Shown in pieces: positions 22,640 to 31,428 of a stretch of DNA of 64,000 nucleotides. The notes beneath the pieces were generated by a model. It had not been told where the DNA came from. It worked only from the letters and a program-made list of their open reading frames with translations, and searched no databases. This DNA comes from an uncultured Lachnospiraceae bacterium (GTDB taxonomy: Bacteria > Bacillota > Clostridia > Lachnospirales > Lachnospiraceae). The position numbers and the translations under genes were made by a program. Positions within the stretch are counted from its first letter, which is position 1; each line of letters opens with the position of its first letter. The stretch is taken from positions 144,944 through 208,943 of the forward strand of contig CAJUCN010000006.1 of the NCBI GenBank assembly GCA_910585005.1, given 5' to 3'.

Positions 22640-24151
22640 TTAAACCTCTAAATCCAACGCTGCGATCTCGTCAAACAAGCTGTCCCGTCTTTCTGAAAGC
22701 ATCAATTCTTTACTGTGCTCTTCATATGCCGGACAGCCAAACTGGCCGATGAACCTGGCGCTGTCGTTATTAGCCGTAAACTCTGTTACCAAAATTAGCA
22801 TTTCATTCCCGCCGTCAAAGGCTTTCTTTGCAAAGTGGAATAAGTTTTCCATCCTTGTTCTTGTCTGTGCCGTCCTTTGCTTTAGATTACCAGCCAATTC
22901 ATCAAAGGCTGTTTTAAGCTTTATAAATCCCTGCTCTCCCTCTGTAATGCCCTCAAGAAGCAGCGTCTTTTTCTGCGTTTCCAAAAACCGGAGGATCCGT
23001 CTGCCCTTTCGTTTTTCCGCATCGGACAAACTTCCTGCCATTGCAGCCCGTTCCATTGCTTTCCCCCGCCCTGCGATCTGGTTTTCCAACATTTGCATAA
23101 GGGGCATCTTTGGCAGGGCTGCCTTTACCGCCTTTAGATTTTTTGACAGTTCCACCAGATAATCACTGCTTTCCATATCTTCTCTTGCCTCGCTGATCAC
23201 CTTATCCATCAGCATTCCAAGTAAAGAAAGCCGCTCATCAAAGGACGCCTTCCCAGCTCTTATATAAGTCTGCTCATGGGCTGTTCCTGCCAGGATCTCC
23301 TCTGTCTGGTACTCCTTCTTGTACTTGTTGAACAAATCGTAATACGCTGTAAATTCTTTCATAATACGTTCATTGTGAAGATATTGCCCCACCAGGGATT
23401 CATCCGCCTTCATGGATTCCTCTTCATATAAATTAAGGATCTGGGAAAGGTCTTCCCATCCTCTGGCCGTCACATAACTCCTTCCATTCACCGTAGTTTC
23501 TATCCTATAAAAATACTCCTTCTTCAATTCCAGAAAATTTAAAACAGCAGCATGGATTCCCTTATGCTGGGCATATTCTTTCCATGCCTTATAATCTGCC
23601 TCCACTTCCAACAGCTTTAACCGGTCCATAGTCACCACGTCAAACTCCCGTACCGACTTATTATACTCCGGGGGATTACCGGCAGTGACGATCACCCAGC
23701 CATCGGGCACACGATGCCGCCCAAACACTTTGTACTGTAAAAACTGCAGCATGGAAGGCGCCAGTGTCTCCGACACACAATTGATCTCATCCAAAAATAA
23801 AATCCCTTCCCGGATACCGCTGTTTTCCATTACCTCATAAATGGACGCAATGATCTCGCTCATGGTGTATTCCGATATTTCATATTCCATACCCTGGTAT
23901 TCCTTGTGGGCGATAAACGGAAGGCCAAGCGCCGACTGCCTGGTATGATGAGTCATGGAATAAGACACCAGCGCAATACTCAGTTCCTGTGCAACCTGTT
24001 CCATAATGGCTGTCTTACCGATTCCGGGCGCACCAAGCAAAAACACAGGCCGCTGGCGCACCACCGGGATACGGTATTCCCCAAATTCGTCTTTTTTCAG
24101 ATACAGACGGACTGTATTTTCAATGTATTCTTTGGCTTGCTTAATATTCAT
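22640..24151 (-). CDS. MoxR-type AAA+ ATPase
   Basis: A 503-residue AAA+ protein. Walker A GAPGIGKTA near residue 41, Walker B ILFLDEIN near residue 117, and sensor VIVTAGNPPEYN near residue 153. The C-terminal 250 residues are helical. MoxR ATPases work with VWA-domain partners as metal- or cofactor-insertion or protein-remodelling chaperones. It overlaps the VWA gene by 11 nt and is followed by the LRR gene, forming a three-gene unit. Client unknown. Confidence 0.85.
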   Translation of the reverse strand: MNIKQAKEYIENTVRLYLKKDEFGEYRIPVVRQRPVFLLGAPGIGKTAIMEQVAQELSIALVSYSMTHHTRQSALGLPFIAHKEYQGMEYEISEYTMSEIIASIYEVMENSGIREGILFLDEINCVSETLAPSMLQFLQYKVFGRHRVPDGWVIVTAGNPPEYNKSVREFDVVTMDRLKLLEVEADYKAWKEYAQHKGIHAAVLNFLELKKEYFYRIETTVNGRSYVTARGWEDLSQILNLYEEESMKADESLVGQYLHNERIMKEFTAYYDLFNKYKKEYQTEEILAGTAHEQTYIRAGKASFDERLSLLGMLMDKVISEAREDMESSDYLVELSKNLKAVKAALPKMPLMQMLENQIAGRGKAMERAAMAGSLSDAEKRKGRRILRFLETQKKTLLLEGITEGEQGFIKLKTAFDELAGNLKQRTAQTRTRMENLFHFAKKAFDGGNEMLILVTEFTANNDSARFIGQFGCPAYEEHSKELMLSERRDSLFDEIAALDLEV

Positions 24152-25484
24152 CCTCTAACTCCTCATAATCCAGAAGAACCTTCACTGCCCATGTCGGAAC
24201 ATCCGGCCCTTCATCCCCGTTATCCAAAAATACAAACATCACATCATAAGAGGGCATCTTTTGCGGATAGACTCCATACCCATCTGTAAAATAAATCAGC
24301 CCTTTTAAATTCTCAAACTCACCTTTGGAAAGCAGTTCCTCCACATGTTCAAATACCGGACGGAAGTCCGTAGAACCAAAACCAGTCAGTTTTTCATTGG
24401 AAAGAAAAGCATTTAGATCCTCCAGACATGTAATCTTTGTGTCCTTCTGCACTTCATAGTCACACTGAATGATGTGCACATTCATTTTCTTAAAGAAATT
24501 ATCTTCGCCACTTAAGATTCCATAGGTCTTTTGCAAAAATGCTTTTACAAGCGCTCCCCGGCAGGAAGCTGATGTATCAATGGCAATCACAAAATCCCGG
24601 ATCTTTTTGCTATCCCGGTACTCTAACGGCTCTACCAACGGCATATTCCCATATTTCGATAAACCGTAAGTATAATAGATATAATCAAACTCATCGTCAT
24701 TAACCTGCAGATCTTCATTCATCACCGTGAATTTTGCCAGCAGATCTTTGTAACAATATCTGTCCTTTACCGCCTGGGCAAGATTTTGCTCTATGCTCTC
24801 CGACTTCGTCTTCCCCTTGGAAAATGACTTTAGATCCGCCCGAACCCTCTCGCTAATCTTCTTCCATTGCTCCGGCGAAACAAAAAGTTCTTCCTTCGGT
24901 TCCCAAAACCGATGAAGATCCATAAAAAAAAGGAGAGACAATTCCTCACGCTCCTTCGTGCCAACGCCAAAGCTCCTTAAATATCTGTATACCTTTTCTG
25001 CGGAAAGAACACCCCCGGATACCTGCCCCTCTTCTTGAAAGGCCCCCTTCCCCCGCGGATACAACCCCAGATCTTCCCTGATGATACGAAGTTTCCTTTC
25101 CTTTTTTTCATCAGTCTCAAGTTCACTGCCTGGTATCGCAAGTTCCATCACTGCCGCTTCCACCGCAATATCCGCTGCAAGATCCCAGGCCTGTTTGTCC
25201 AGTTTGTCATACTGGAAATTGTGAAAAAAAATCAAGTGAAACAAGATATGCAGATACATCCGCAGCACATATGCCGGTTCCTCTTTATACTTTTTTAAAA
25301 GGAACACCGGATCATAATAAATTTTCCCTCCATCTGAGGCGGCTCCCGCCAGCCCTTGTCTTTGTTCTAAGAAAAGGGCTGAAACTGCCACATCCAAAAA
25401 ACGGAGGTTGACCAATATGCTGTCCCTTGCGTAGCCCATCAGCTTTGCCGCAAGGGGCTTTGCCTTATCCAAAATATCTTCCAT
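24141..25484 (-). CDS. VWA-domain protein (DUF2201 type), MoxR partner
   Basis: A 447-residue protein. The N-terminal part (LHILFHLIFFHNF, AWDLAADIAVEAA) resembles the metallopeptidase-like DUF2201 half, with HILFH in place of HExxH. The C-terminal part is a von Willebrand A domain with the metal-ion site DTSAS near residue 302, a Thr/Ser in TGFGSTDFRP and Asp in YFTDGYGVYP. It is the usual partner of a MoxR ATPase and overlaps that gene. The pair is widespread in Lachnospiraceae, client not known. Confidence 0.8.
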   Translation of the reverse strand: MEDILDKAKPLAAKLMGYARDSILVNLRFLDVAVSALFLEQRQGLAGAASDGGKIYYDPVFLLKKYKEEPAYVLRMYLHILFHLIFFHNFQYDKLDKQAWDLAADIAVEAAVMELAIPGSELETDEKKERKLRIIREDLGLYPRGKGAFQEEGQVSGGVLSAEKVYRYLRSFGVGTKEREELSLLFFMDLHRFWEPKEELFVSPEQWKKISERVRADLKSFSKGKTKSESIEQNLAQAVKDRYCYKDLLAKFTVMNEDLQVNDDEFDYIYYTYGLSKYGNMPLVEPLEYRDSKKIRDFVIAIDTSASCRGALVKAFLQKTYGILSGEDNFFKKMNVHIIQCDYEVQKDTKITCLEDLNAFLSNEKLTGFGSTDFRPVFEHVEELLSKGEFENLKGLIYFTDGYGVYPQKMPSYDVMFVFLDNGDEGPDVPTWAVKVLLDYEELEDEY

Positions 25485-25487
25485 GGG

Positions 25488-25979
25488 TCAATATCCTCTG
25501 GTTCCACTCAAAGACTCATCATTGTCAATCCACTCTTGCACTTCCACCATGCGGTATTCATTTTTCGTGTCCCTGATATAGACCCGGCGGATCCCCGCAT
25601 TGATGATCTGGCGTTTACACATAGAACAGCTGTTGGAATTGGCAATATATTCCCCCGTCTCCGCATCCGCCCCGGCAAGGTACATGTCACTGCCAATCAT
25701 CTTATCCCTGGAAGCGCTGATGATTGCATTCGCCTCCGCATGAACGCTTCGGCACAACTCATATCTTTCTCCCCGCGGGATAGAAAGCTGCTGCCGGATA
25801 CAGCCCCCTATATCCGTACAGTTCTTTCTTCCTCTGGGCGCCCCCACATAACCGGTCGAAATCACTTCATCATTTTTGACAATCACAGCGCCGTACCTTC
25901 TCCTAAGGCAGGTGCTCCTCATAGAAACCGTCTCTGCAAGATCCAGATAATAATTTATTTTGTCACGCCTTTCTATCAT
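25488..25979 (-). CDS. dCMP deaminase (ComEB-like)
   Basis: A 163-residue deoxycytidylate deaminase that turns dCMP into dUMP for thymidylate synthesis. Zinc site and catalytic Glu in HAEANAI near residue 80, and the CxxC ligands in CSMCKRQI near residue 118. A further Cys/His set early in the protein (CLRRRYGAVIV; CTDIGGC) is as in ComEB. ATG at 25979 behind GAGAGGGGG. It is 3 nt upstream of the VWA gene start in the leftward run. Confidence 0.9.
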   Translation of the reverse strand: MIERRDKINYYLDLAETVSMRSTCLRRRYGAVIVKNDEVISTGYVGAPRGRKNCTDIGGCIRQQLSIPRGERYELCRSVHAEANAIISASRDKMIGSDMYLAGADAETGEYIANSNSCSMCKRQIINAGIRRVYIRDTKNEYRMVEVQEWIDNDESLSGTRGY

Positions 25980-26018
25980 TTGTGCCGCCCCCTCTCATCC
26001 TGATATTGCCTCCCGCCA

Positions 26019-26855
26019 TTAAGGAAGGGTCACTCCCGCTTTCACGGCCTGCTCCCTGACATAAGCTGCCGCTTCCTTATAACTTTCATGGTCAGGGAGA
26101 TGTTCTACAAACAACGCGGCATCCGTCCCCAGACCTTCACACAATTTTACCACCTTCTGATAATCCACGTAGCCCCTTCCCGGCATTACCTCCCGGATCG
26201 CACAGGGAAGCGTATCTTCCATCCATACATCCTTTCCGTGTACACTCTTGATATAGGGAGCCAGCTTTTTAAAACAATCCTCTATGAACCGGTCCCTATG
26301 CACGAACCTTTCCGGACAGTTGATCATATTGGTGAAATCAAGGTGCACTGCAAACCCTTTTCTGTCCACATCCCGGATTAGTTTCAGATATTCTTCCGGG
26401 GAAGAAGGCGTCATCCACGGCATAGGCTCTAAAGTATAAAACGTATGTACCGGTTTAACCCCGTCAATGATCTCCCTTACCGTATCTACGATCAGCGCAT
26501 AAGTATCCTCCAGATAATTTTCCGGGTAAAATCCATCCCATTTCTCTCCTTTACTGCCGGCAATGTTCACACAGCAGTTTGCCCCCAATTCTTCTGCCAA
26601 GGCAAGCTGATTCTGGCAATAACTGATATTCGTACGGCGTTCCTCCTTATCTAAAGAAAGCGGATTACACCATGCCCCCACTTCCCCAAGAAGCAGGTCA
26701 TGCTCCTTCATACATTCTAAATAAGCTTCCTTTTCCGCCTTACTTGCACGATAGTCCACCGGTGTAAGCACGGCGCGGTATCCTAGTTCCTCCACCAACT
26801 GGTACCACTGTTGGGGATTTTCATATGGTTTTTCAATACTGCCGCCAATTCTCAT
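26019..26855 (-). CDS. Sugar phosphate isomerase/epimerase, TIM barrel
   Basis: A 278-residue protein of the AP endonuclease 2-type TIM-barrel family (xylose isomerase-like). Glu and His metal-ligand candidates occur in YTLEPMPWMTPSS near residue 146, HLDFTNMINCPE near 183, SVHGKDVW near 210 and LFVEHLPDHESY near 255. Typical substrates are keto sugars or inositols. GGAAGGGAGAG precedes the ATG. Neighbouring beta-glucosidase genes hint at carbohydrate use, but the substrate is not determined. Confidence 0.8.
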   Translation of the reverse strand: MRIGGSIEKPYENPQQWYQLVEELGYRAVLTPVDYRASKAEKEAYLECMKEHDLLLGEVGAWCNPLSLDKEERRTNISYCQNQLALAEELGANCCVNIAGSKGEKWDGFYPENYLEDTYALIVDTVREIIDGVKPVHTFYTLEPMPWMTPSSPEEYLKLIRDVDRKGFAVHLDFTNMINCPERFVHRDRFIEDCFKKLAPYIKSVHGKDVWMEDTLPCAIREVMPGRGYVDYQKVVKLCEGLGTDAALFVEHLPDHESYKEAAAYVREQAVKAGVTLP

Positions 26856-26890
26856 AAAGTCTCTCCCTTCCTGCTAATAAAATGCCTCTC

Positions 26891-27853
26891 CTACAATAAG
26901 ATCAATGAAAGCACTACCATTGACACTGCAATCTGGATGATCGCAAACCGAAACAAGGTTTGGGTATTGGACCATCCCATATTTTTACGCACATGATCGT
27001 GCAGCGGTGTCCGTACATTTTTTAAAATATGGATATGAAACACTCTGATCAAAGAAAGTTTTAACAATCCCAGCCCACCGTCCAGGATCAGCACAACCGC
27101 TACCGGGATATACAGCACCGGGCTTCCGCTCTTTAACGCTGCAATGCTGATAAAAACCCCCATTGCACGGCTTCCCGCATCTCCCATCATCAAAAGGCTT
27201 GGGGTTGCATTGTACCATAAATATCCTAAAATACAGACCATAAACATAAGGATCAAAATGTTAAACTCATCTCCGCTTTCCATCAGATGATCCACCACAT
27301 AAAAAGTGGAAAGCGTAACGAGTACCAACGACCCGGAAAGTCCGTCGACCCCATCTGCACAGTTGGTCACATTCACAGACCCCCAGACTAAAATAACGAT
27401 CAATGCACCAAACAATAAAGGCGGTATCGTCACAGATATCCCCGGCACTGCCAATTTTATGGTATTGGGGTTAAAGGATAAGTAAGTGATTGCAAGGATT
27501 ACTGCTACCGCCAGATCCAAAAGCCCTTTTCGCAGCTCCCCCCATGGATGTTCCGCCGCATCATCCAGGTATCCGGTAAGCATTTCCACCGTCACAAGGA
27601 TCAGGTAAATCATAAGCTCCAAATTCATGGGAGCGAAAATAAGAGCCGATGCCACAAATACCAAAATAAAGATAAGCCCAGCCCCCCGGGGTTTGCCTGC
27701 AGACAGCTTTCCGTCGTGTGCAAATTCCCTTCCCGCATCCCTGGGAAGACGGTCTGCGAACTTTGCCGTAAAAAAACAGGTCAGCCCAAAAGCAGCCAAA
27801 AGCCCCAGCATGGATACTGCCGGAACCGTTTGTTTCATAAAATAGTGGATCAC
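26891..27853 (-). CDS. MraY-like phospho-MurNAc-pentapeptide transferase
   Basis: A 320-residue polytopic membrane enzyme of the GT4/MraY family with about ten hydrophobic segments. Conserved sites are TGYLDDAAEH near residue 93, NVTNCADGVDGLSGS near 160, MMGDAGSRAMG near 220 and TPLHDHVRKN near 284. MraY links the cell-wall precursor UDP-MurNAc-pentapeptide to undecaprenyl phosphate. The gene is not in a division/cell-wall cluster, so it may be either the main mraY relocated or a paralogue. ATG at 27853. Confidence 0.85.
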   Translation of the reverse strand: MIHYFMKQTVPAVSMLGLLAAFGLTCFFTAKFADRLPRDAGREFAHDGKLSAGKPRGAGLIFILVFVASALIFAPMNLELMIYLILVTVEMLTGYLDDAAEHPWGELRKGLLDLAVAVILAITYLSFNPNTIKLAVPGISVTIPPLLFGALIVILVWGSVNVTNCADGVDGLSGSLVLVTLSTFYVVDHLMESGDEFNILILMFMVCILGYLWYNATPSLLMMGDAGSRAMGVFISIAALKSGSPVLYIPVAVVLILDGGLGLLKLSLIRVFHIHILKNVRTPLHDHVRKNMGWSNTQTLFRFAIIQIAVSMVVLSLILL

Positions 27854-27917
27854 TCTTCTCTCCTCCTGATCACAATTGCCAAATTTATCTTACTAGTATT
27901 CTCCCTGACGGGCATTT

Positions 27918-28535
27918 CTACTCTTCCATACCTGAAATCCCAAGCGCTTCCTTCGCTAATTCATCCGCCATATCATTATATTTGTCGTGAGAATGGCCTG
28001 TCACTTTTATAAAGTGGATCTTTACCTGAGCGCTGGCCTGGTCGTAAAACGCCTTGTAAGCCTGGGTTCCCTCTTTGTTTGCTTTCCATTCCCCAAGACA
28101 CCACCTGGCGATCCCTTCATAATCATGGTAAATAGCAATTTCACCAACGCCATGGTCAAGAGCATACTGCATAGCCGCCTCTGCCCCTTTGATCTCTCCT
28201 GCCACGTTACGCATGGATGCCAGTCCGCTGTCTTTATATTTCCTGGAATACTTCTCTTCTTTCTCCCCGTTAAGCACTACCATCCCGTAGGAAAACTCCC
28301 CTGTCCCTGGGTGGTAACTGCCGTCAACATAAATCTTAAGGCACTCTCCGGTTCTTTCCCGGAACTGGTCTTTTGCCACAGCTTCTCCGGCCAAAAAAGA
28401 CAAGGCTTCCTGCCTGGTCTTAAAACTTTTATATATTGCACCGGAATAACCATTTACGCAGTTTTGGCACTCCTCCCAGGACCCAAAAATTCCAGTCTTC
28501 TTCCCTTTTTTTACTGCATAATATTTCCCAGCCAC
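27918..28535 (-). CDS. Ribonuclease H with viroplasmin-like head
   Basis: A 205-residue RNase H1 that cuts RNA in RNA-DNA hybrids. Residues 1-48 form the hybrid-binding domain (YYAVKKGKKTGIFGSWEEC, then YKSFKTRQEAL). The catalytic domain has Asp in IYVDGSYHPG, Glu in AGEIKGAEAA, Asp in YHDYEGI and Asp in NDMADELAKEA. GTG start at 28535 with GAAAGG about 12 nt upstream. All four catalytic acids are present. Confidence 0.9.
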   Translation of the reverse strand: MAGKYYAVKKGKKTGIFGSWEECQNCVNGYSGAIYKSFKTRQEALSFLAGEAVAKDQFRERTGECLKIYVDGSYHPGTGEFSYGMVVLNGEKEEKYSRKYKDSGLASMRNVAGEIKGAEAAMQYALDHGVGEIAIYHDYEGIARWCLGEWKANKEGTQAYKAFYDQASAQVKIHFIKVTGHSHDKYNDMADELAKEALGISGMEE

Positions 28536-28926
28536 CAGTCAACCATGCCTTTCTTCCCAAATAACTTCCGTGCCGCCATTATATCACTTATTTTCCATAA
28601 TCACAATTAGAAACGGTAAAGATTCTCTTATTCTGTGCCGATATAATAATATCTGAAAACTTATAGAAACAGGAAACGGATTTCCTACTTATGTCAAGGA
28701 CAGGACTCTCTATAAGAATGATCTAGGTATCACTTCTGCCACGCCGTATGAATGATTGCCTACTTATATTCAAATTTAGTCTCCATGTGGTTTTGGGATG
28801 CATTTATAGCCACAGATCTGTCATTATAAATGTATACTTCTTACAAGCATTCCTTGAATAAGCATAAAAGAACCGGAACCTGCTTTCAATCTGGCTACAC
28901 CGCCAGAGAAAGGCAAGGTGGCAACT
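28536..28926. other. Intergenic region, nothing recognised
   Basis: About 390 bp between divergent genes (RNase H leftward, unknown gene rightward). It must hold both promoters. I see no ORF with a ribosome site, no strong inverted repeat with a T-run and no riboswitch I recognise. Confidence 0.5.
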
Positions 28927-29757
28927 ATGATGGGCATGACAGTCAGCACAGGCAGCCGGAATGTAAAAAAATATACCATTAAAAACAGGAATGGATCCAC
29001 AGCCGGTACCATAACGGTTCGTAAACCTCAAAAGCCAAAGAAGAAAAAGAAGCTGCAATATAATTTCAAACAGCTTTCCAACCAAATTCTGCAATCAAAG
29101 ACCTCCTACAATGCCAAACAGGTCGTAACAAGAACCCGTTCCAATGTGGTAAGCCTCCGCAAAAAGCTTTACAGCGATGATTATAATTATTCCGATATCC
29201 GCCGCGCACTGATCCATGCGGAAAAAATGACGCGCATTGCCAAAAAAAAGGTGAAGCATCTTCTGGAAGAAGAAGGCTGTAAAAAAGGCGGCTTATGCCT
29301 CGGCGATACGGAAGAAGAACGGCAAAAATGGGAAGACGCCTGTGATGCGGATATGCTGGATATCAGTGCCGACAAAATCAAGGAGATCATGGAAGACCTG
29401 GAGGAACAACTTATGGAACTGGAACGGGAACTTTCAGACGCTTCCAGTCTTAATGAACTTGCACAAGAGCTTACCCCTATCGTCAGCCGCGAGATGGATC
29501 CTGAGGACTTAGACCTTTTAAAAAAGAAGCACCGATCTGAGGAACTGCGGGAGATCATGGAAGCTGATATGAAATACTTAAAGGCATTGTTCAACAAACT
29601 CGCCAGGGAAAAGCAGGAAGGCCCGGAAGGCTCCAACAATTCCTATGATTACAATTCCACCGGTGTCTCTCTTGAACTAGGCGGTGTGGATATTCCTATA
29701 GAAGCCATGGAAGTTCCCGTTACGGCAGAAGGGGCTAATCTGGATGTTATGGCTTAA
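28927..29757 (+). CDS. Unknown coiled-coil protein of Lachnospiraceae
   Basis: A 276-residue protein. A basic N-terminus (TVRKPQKPKKKKKLQYNFKQ) is followed by a long charged helical region with coiled-coil character (DKIKEIMEDLEEQLMELER) and a small C-terminal segment (LELGGVDIPIEAME). The N-terminal VVTRTRSNVVSLRKKL block and a lone CKKGGLCLG pair are notable. No signal peptide. I know of no function. ATG at 28927 behind AAGGTGG; a GTG at 28918 is possible. Confidence 0.65.
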   Translation: MMGMTVSTGSRNVKKYTIKNRNGSTAGTITVRKPQKPKKKKKLQYNFKQLSNQILQSKTSYNAKQVVTRTRSNVVSLRKKLYSDDYNYSDIRRALIHAEKMTRIAKKKVKHLLEEEGCKKGGLCLGDTEEERQKWEDACDADMLDISADKIKEIMEDLEEQLMELERELSDASSLNELAQELTPIVSREMDPEDLDLLKKKHRSEELREIMEADMKYLKALFNKLAREKQEGPEGSNNSYDYNSTGVSLELGGVDIPIEAMEVPVTAEGANLDVMA

Positions 29758-29947
29758 ATTTCCATTCTTTAATATATTCTTTATTCTTTTTTATGGATTT
29801 GGAAACACTTTGGACATATTTTTTGTATATGATAAAAGTACATTAAATGAAGCCGCCGGCGCCAGGACCGTGTGCTGACCGGCTTCGACAAAAAATTACA
29901 GGTTTCCTGTTCCTATAAACTACATAACAGAAATATTAAAAATTTTC
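29758..29947 (+). other. Intergenic region with hairpin and weak promoter
   Basis: A TTGGAC (29812-29817), 17-bp spacer, TAAAAG (29835-29840) promoter candidate precedes a 7-bp inverted repeat GAAGCCG/CGGCTTC (29849-29855, 29880-29886) with a GC-rich loop. No T-run follows. It may be a small RNA or the terminator of the preceding gene in the wrong strand sense; I cannot decide. Confidence 0.3.
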
Positions 29948-29976
29948 TTTACATTTAAGAAAAAAAAGGTTATAAT
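29948..29976 (+). promoter_or_regulatory. Promoter of tRNA-Gly
   Basis: TTTACA (29948-29953), exactly 17 bp, TATAAT (29971-29976), about 10 bp before the tRNA. Confidence 0.85.
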
Positions 29977-29986
29977 GACAAAAGTT

Positions 29987-30057
29987 GCAGATGTAGTTCA
30001 TTGGTAGAATATCAGCTTCCCAAGCTGAGGAGGCGGGTTCGATTCCCGTCATCTGCT
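29987..30057 (+). tRNA. tRNA-Gly(CCC)
   Basis: Acceptor GCAGATG/CATCTGC with discriminator T, short D-arm GTTC..GAAT, anticodon stem TCAGC/GCTGA with loop TTCCCAA (anticodon CCC), T-arm GCGGGTTCGATTCCCGT. Its last 14 bases are the left att copy of the satellite, which restores the tRNA 3' end. Confidence 0.95.
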
Positions 30058-30058
30058 T
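30044..30058 (+). repeat. attL of the satellite element
   Basis: The 15-bp TCCCGTCATCTGCTT at the tRNA-Gly 3' end is repeated exactly at 44113-44127 (attR). The enclosed 14.07 kb contains one integrase, at the far end. Confidence 0.9.
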
Positions 30059-30059
30059 A

Positions 30060-30104
30060 AAACAGGCTATGAAGTGCTTATTTAGTGCATTTCATAGCCT
30101 GTTT
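30060..30104 (-). terminator. Terminator at left end of satellite
   Basis: AAACAGGCTATGAA (30060-30073) and TTCATAGCCTGTTT (30091-30104) form a perfect 14-bp stem. On the minus strand it is followed by TTTT, ending the long leftward operon after the sigma gene. Confidence 0.8.
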
Positions 30105-30121
30105 GATACTAATTTGATACT
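30104..30121 (+). repeat. Left arm-type repeat pair TGATACT
   Basis: TGATACT at 30104-30110 and again at 30115-30121, 11 bp apart. The same pair with the same spacing occurs at the other end of the element (43993-44010). Placement 46 and 57 bp from attL fits integrase arm sites. Confidence 0.6.
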
Positions 30122-30986
30122 ATTTTTCATGCAATTTGAATGCCGCAAACTCTGTTGAGCTTGTCCATGTCCTATTAAATTCTGCTACGCTGTTATGCCT
30201 ATATGCATATTCCGGGATAAAGGCTAACAGCATATTCCTCCTACGGGACCGCTCCATGCCCCGCAATGCCTTATGTTCAAGCTGCCTTGCCTGCCCCGTG
30301 GTAGCCCCAATACGTTGCCCGATCTCTTTTAAAGTCTTGCCCTCCAAGTATCTTGCCCTTATAACTTGCTGCTGTATGGCTGGAAGGGCACTTACAGCAG
30401 TCCATATTATATTTTTCAGCTGTTCATGCTGTATTTTATCAAGGACGGAACTCTCTATGTCAATGTCTGAGGGGATTATATCCCCTATTGTGCATTCATC
30501 GCCATTGGCCATTATGGCACGGTCAAGGCTTTCTACCTTGCCAGCTTCTGCCATCTTCCTGATATTCACCAGTTCCGCATAGCTTATTTCCATATAACGG
30601 CATATTTCCTTGTCAGATGGGTTTCTCCCTGTCTGCATTATAAAGCCATCCACCAACCTTTTATACTTCCTTATCCTCTGCTGGGTACGGCCAGGGATCC
30701 CTGATGCACTTCCACTATTTTCTATATACCTTAACATGCTTTGTTGGATCCAGAAAGCGGCATAGGTGATAAACGATACATTTTCGTCTGGCCTGTATCC
30801 CCCCACCGCATTATCCAATCCTATGTACCCCTGCTGCTCCAGGTCTTCCACATCTTCATAGCCTTTATACCTGTTAGCCATCTTTTTAATAAAGCCCCGG
30901 TTCTGCTGCCAGAGCCTCAGCATATTATCAGCCACATTGATACCAGACTTTATTTTCAGCACCAAGGCTTCATTCGTTTCCTGCAT
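30120..30986 (-). CDS. Sigma-70 family sigma factor of the satellite
   Basis: A 288-residue sigma factor with region 2 (DLEQQGYIGLDNAV; FITYAAFWIQQSM, about 45-90), region 3 (GRNPSDKEICRYMEIS) and region 4 (LPAIQQQVIRARYLEGKTLKEIG, then an HTH ending GQARQLEHKALRGM). ATG at 30986 with AAAGGAGTGGG upstream; a longer frame to 31016 is unlikely. A full-size sigma is more than the usual short phage activators. It is the last gene of the packaging operon and might direct RNA polymerase to satellite or helper promoters. Target promoter unknown. Confidence 0.85.
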   Translation of the reverse strand: MQETNEALVLKIKSGINVADNMLRLWQQNRGFIKKMANRYKGYEDVEDLEQQGYIGLDNAVGGYRPDENVSFITYAAFWIQQSMLRYIENSGSASGIPGRTQQRIRKYKRLVDGFIMQTGRNPSDKEICRYMEISYAELVNIRKMAEAGKVESLDRAIMANGDECTIGDIIPSDIDIESSVLDKIQHEQLKNIIWTAVSALPAIQQQVIRARYLEGKTLKEIGQRIGATTGQARQLEHKALRGMERSRRRNMLLAFIPEYAYRHNSVAEFNRTWTSSTEFAAFKLHEK

Positions 30987-31025
30987 CTTTCCCACTCCTT
31001 TACATATGATGCCCAAAGATAATGC

Positions 31026-31418
31026 CTATCCCTTTGCTATTGGCGTGCCATACGGGAGGAACTTGTCTTTGGGCGGTATCCCCAGCCGCCCCGAAAGTGC
31101 AACATAAATGAACATGTCATCCTTGTAATCGTCAGCAGTATCAAGCCTTGTTATCTGGTACCACTTATCACGGTACAAAATAAAATCACCTATTTCCGCA
31201 TCACCTAAATAGCTGAAAACAAAAAAACGCTCTTCCGTTTGCCCCAATGCCATGGAGATCTGCCTTATTTCCTGCGAAGTCTGCCGGGTATAGCACCACA
31301 GCGACAGTTTCCCCAAAGGGACATAACCGCTGTCGTAAAAACCACCTTTACCGCTTTCACCCTTCACTTCTTTATATATCTGTGCCTTCTTGTCTTTTAA
31401 AAAATACTGGTTCTTCAT
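31026..31418 (-). CDS. Head closure/head-tail adaptor protein
   Basis: A 130-residue protein in the position and of the size of SPP1 gp16-type head-closure proteins. Beta-rich with the family-like DFILYRDKWYQITRLD near residue 90. ATG at 31418 (MKNQYFLKDKK); a longer frame to 31505 runs into the terminase gene. It would close the filled capsid and form the docking site for a tail, which must come from another phage. Confidence 0.65.
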   Translation of the reverse strand: MKNQYFLKDKKAQIYKEVKGESGKGGFYDSGYVPLGKLSLWCYTRQTSQEIRQISMALGQTEERFFVFSYLGDAEIGDFILYRDKWYQITRLDTADDYKDDMFIYVALSGRLGIPPKDKFLPYGTPIAKG

Positions 31419-31428
31419 TGTATGCCCC

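Noticed and set aside
29187..29639. Leftward Ser-rich 150-codon frame
   Set aside because: It mirrors the charged helical gene at 28927-29757 and has no start site.
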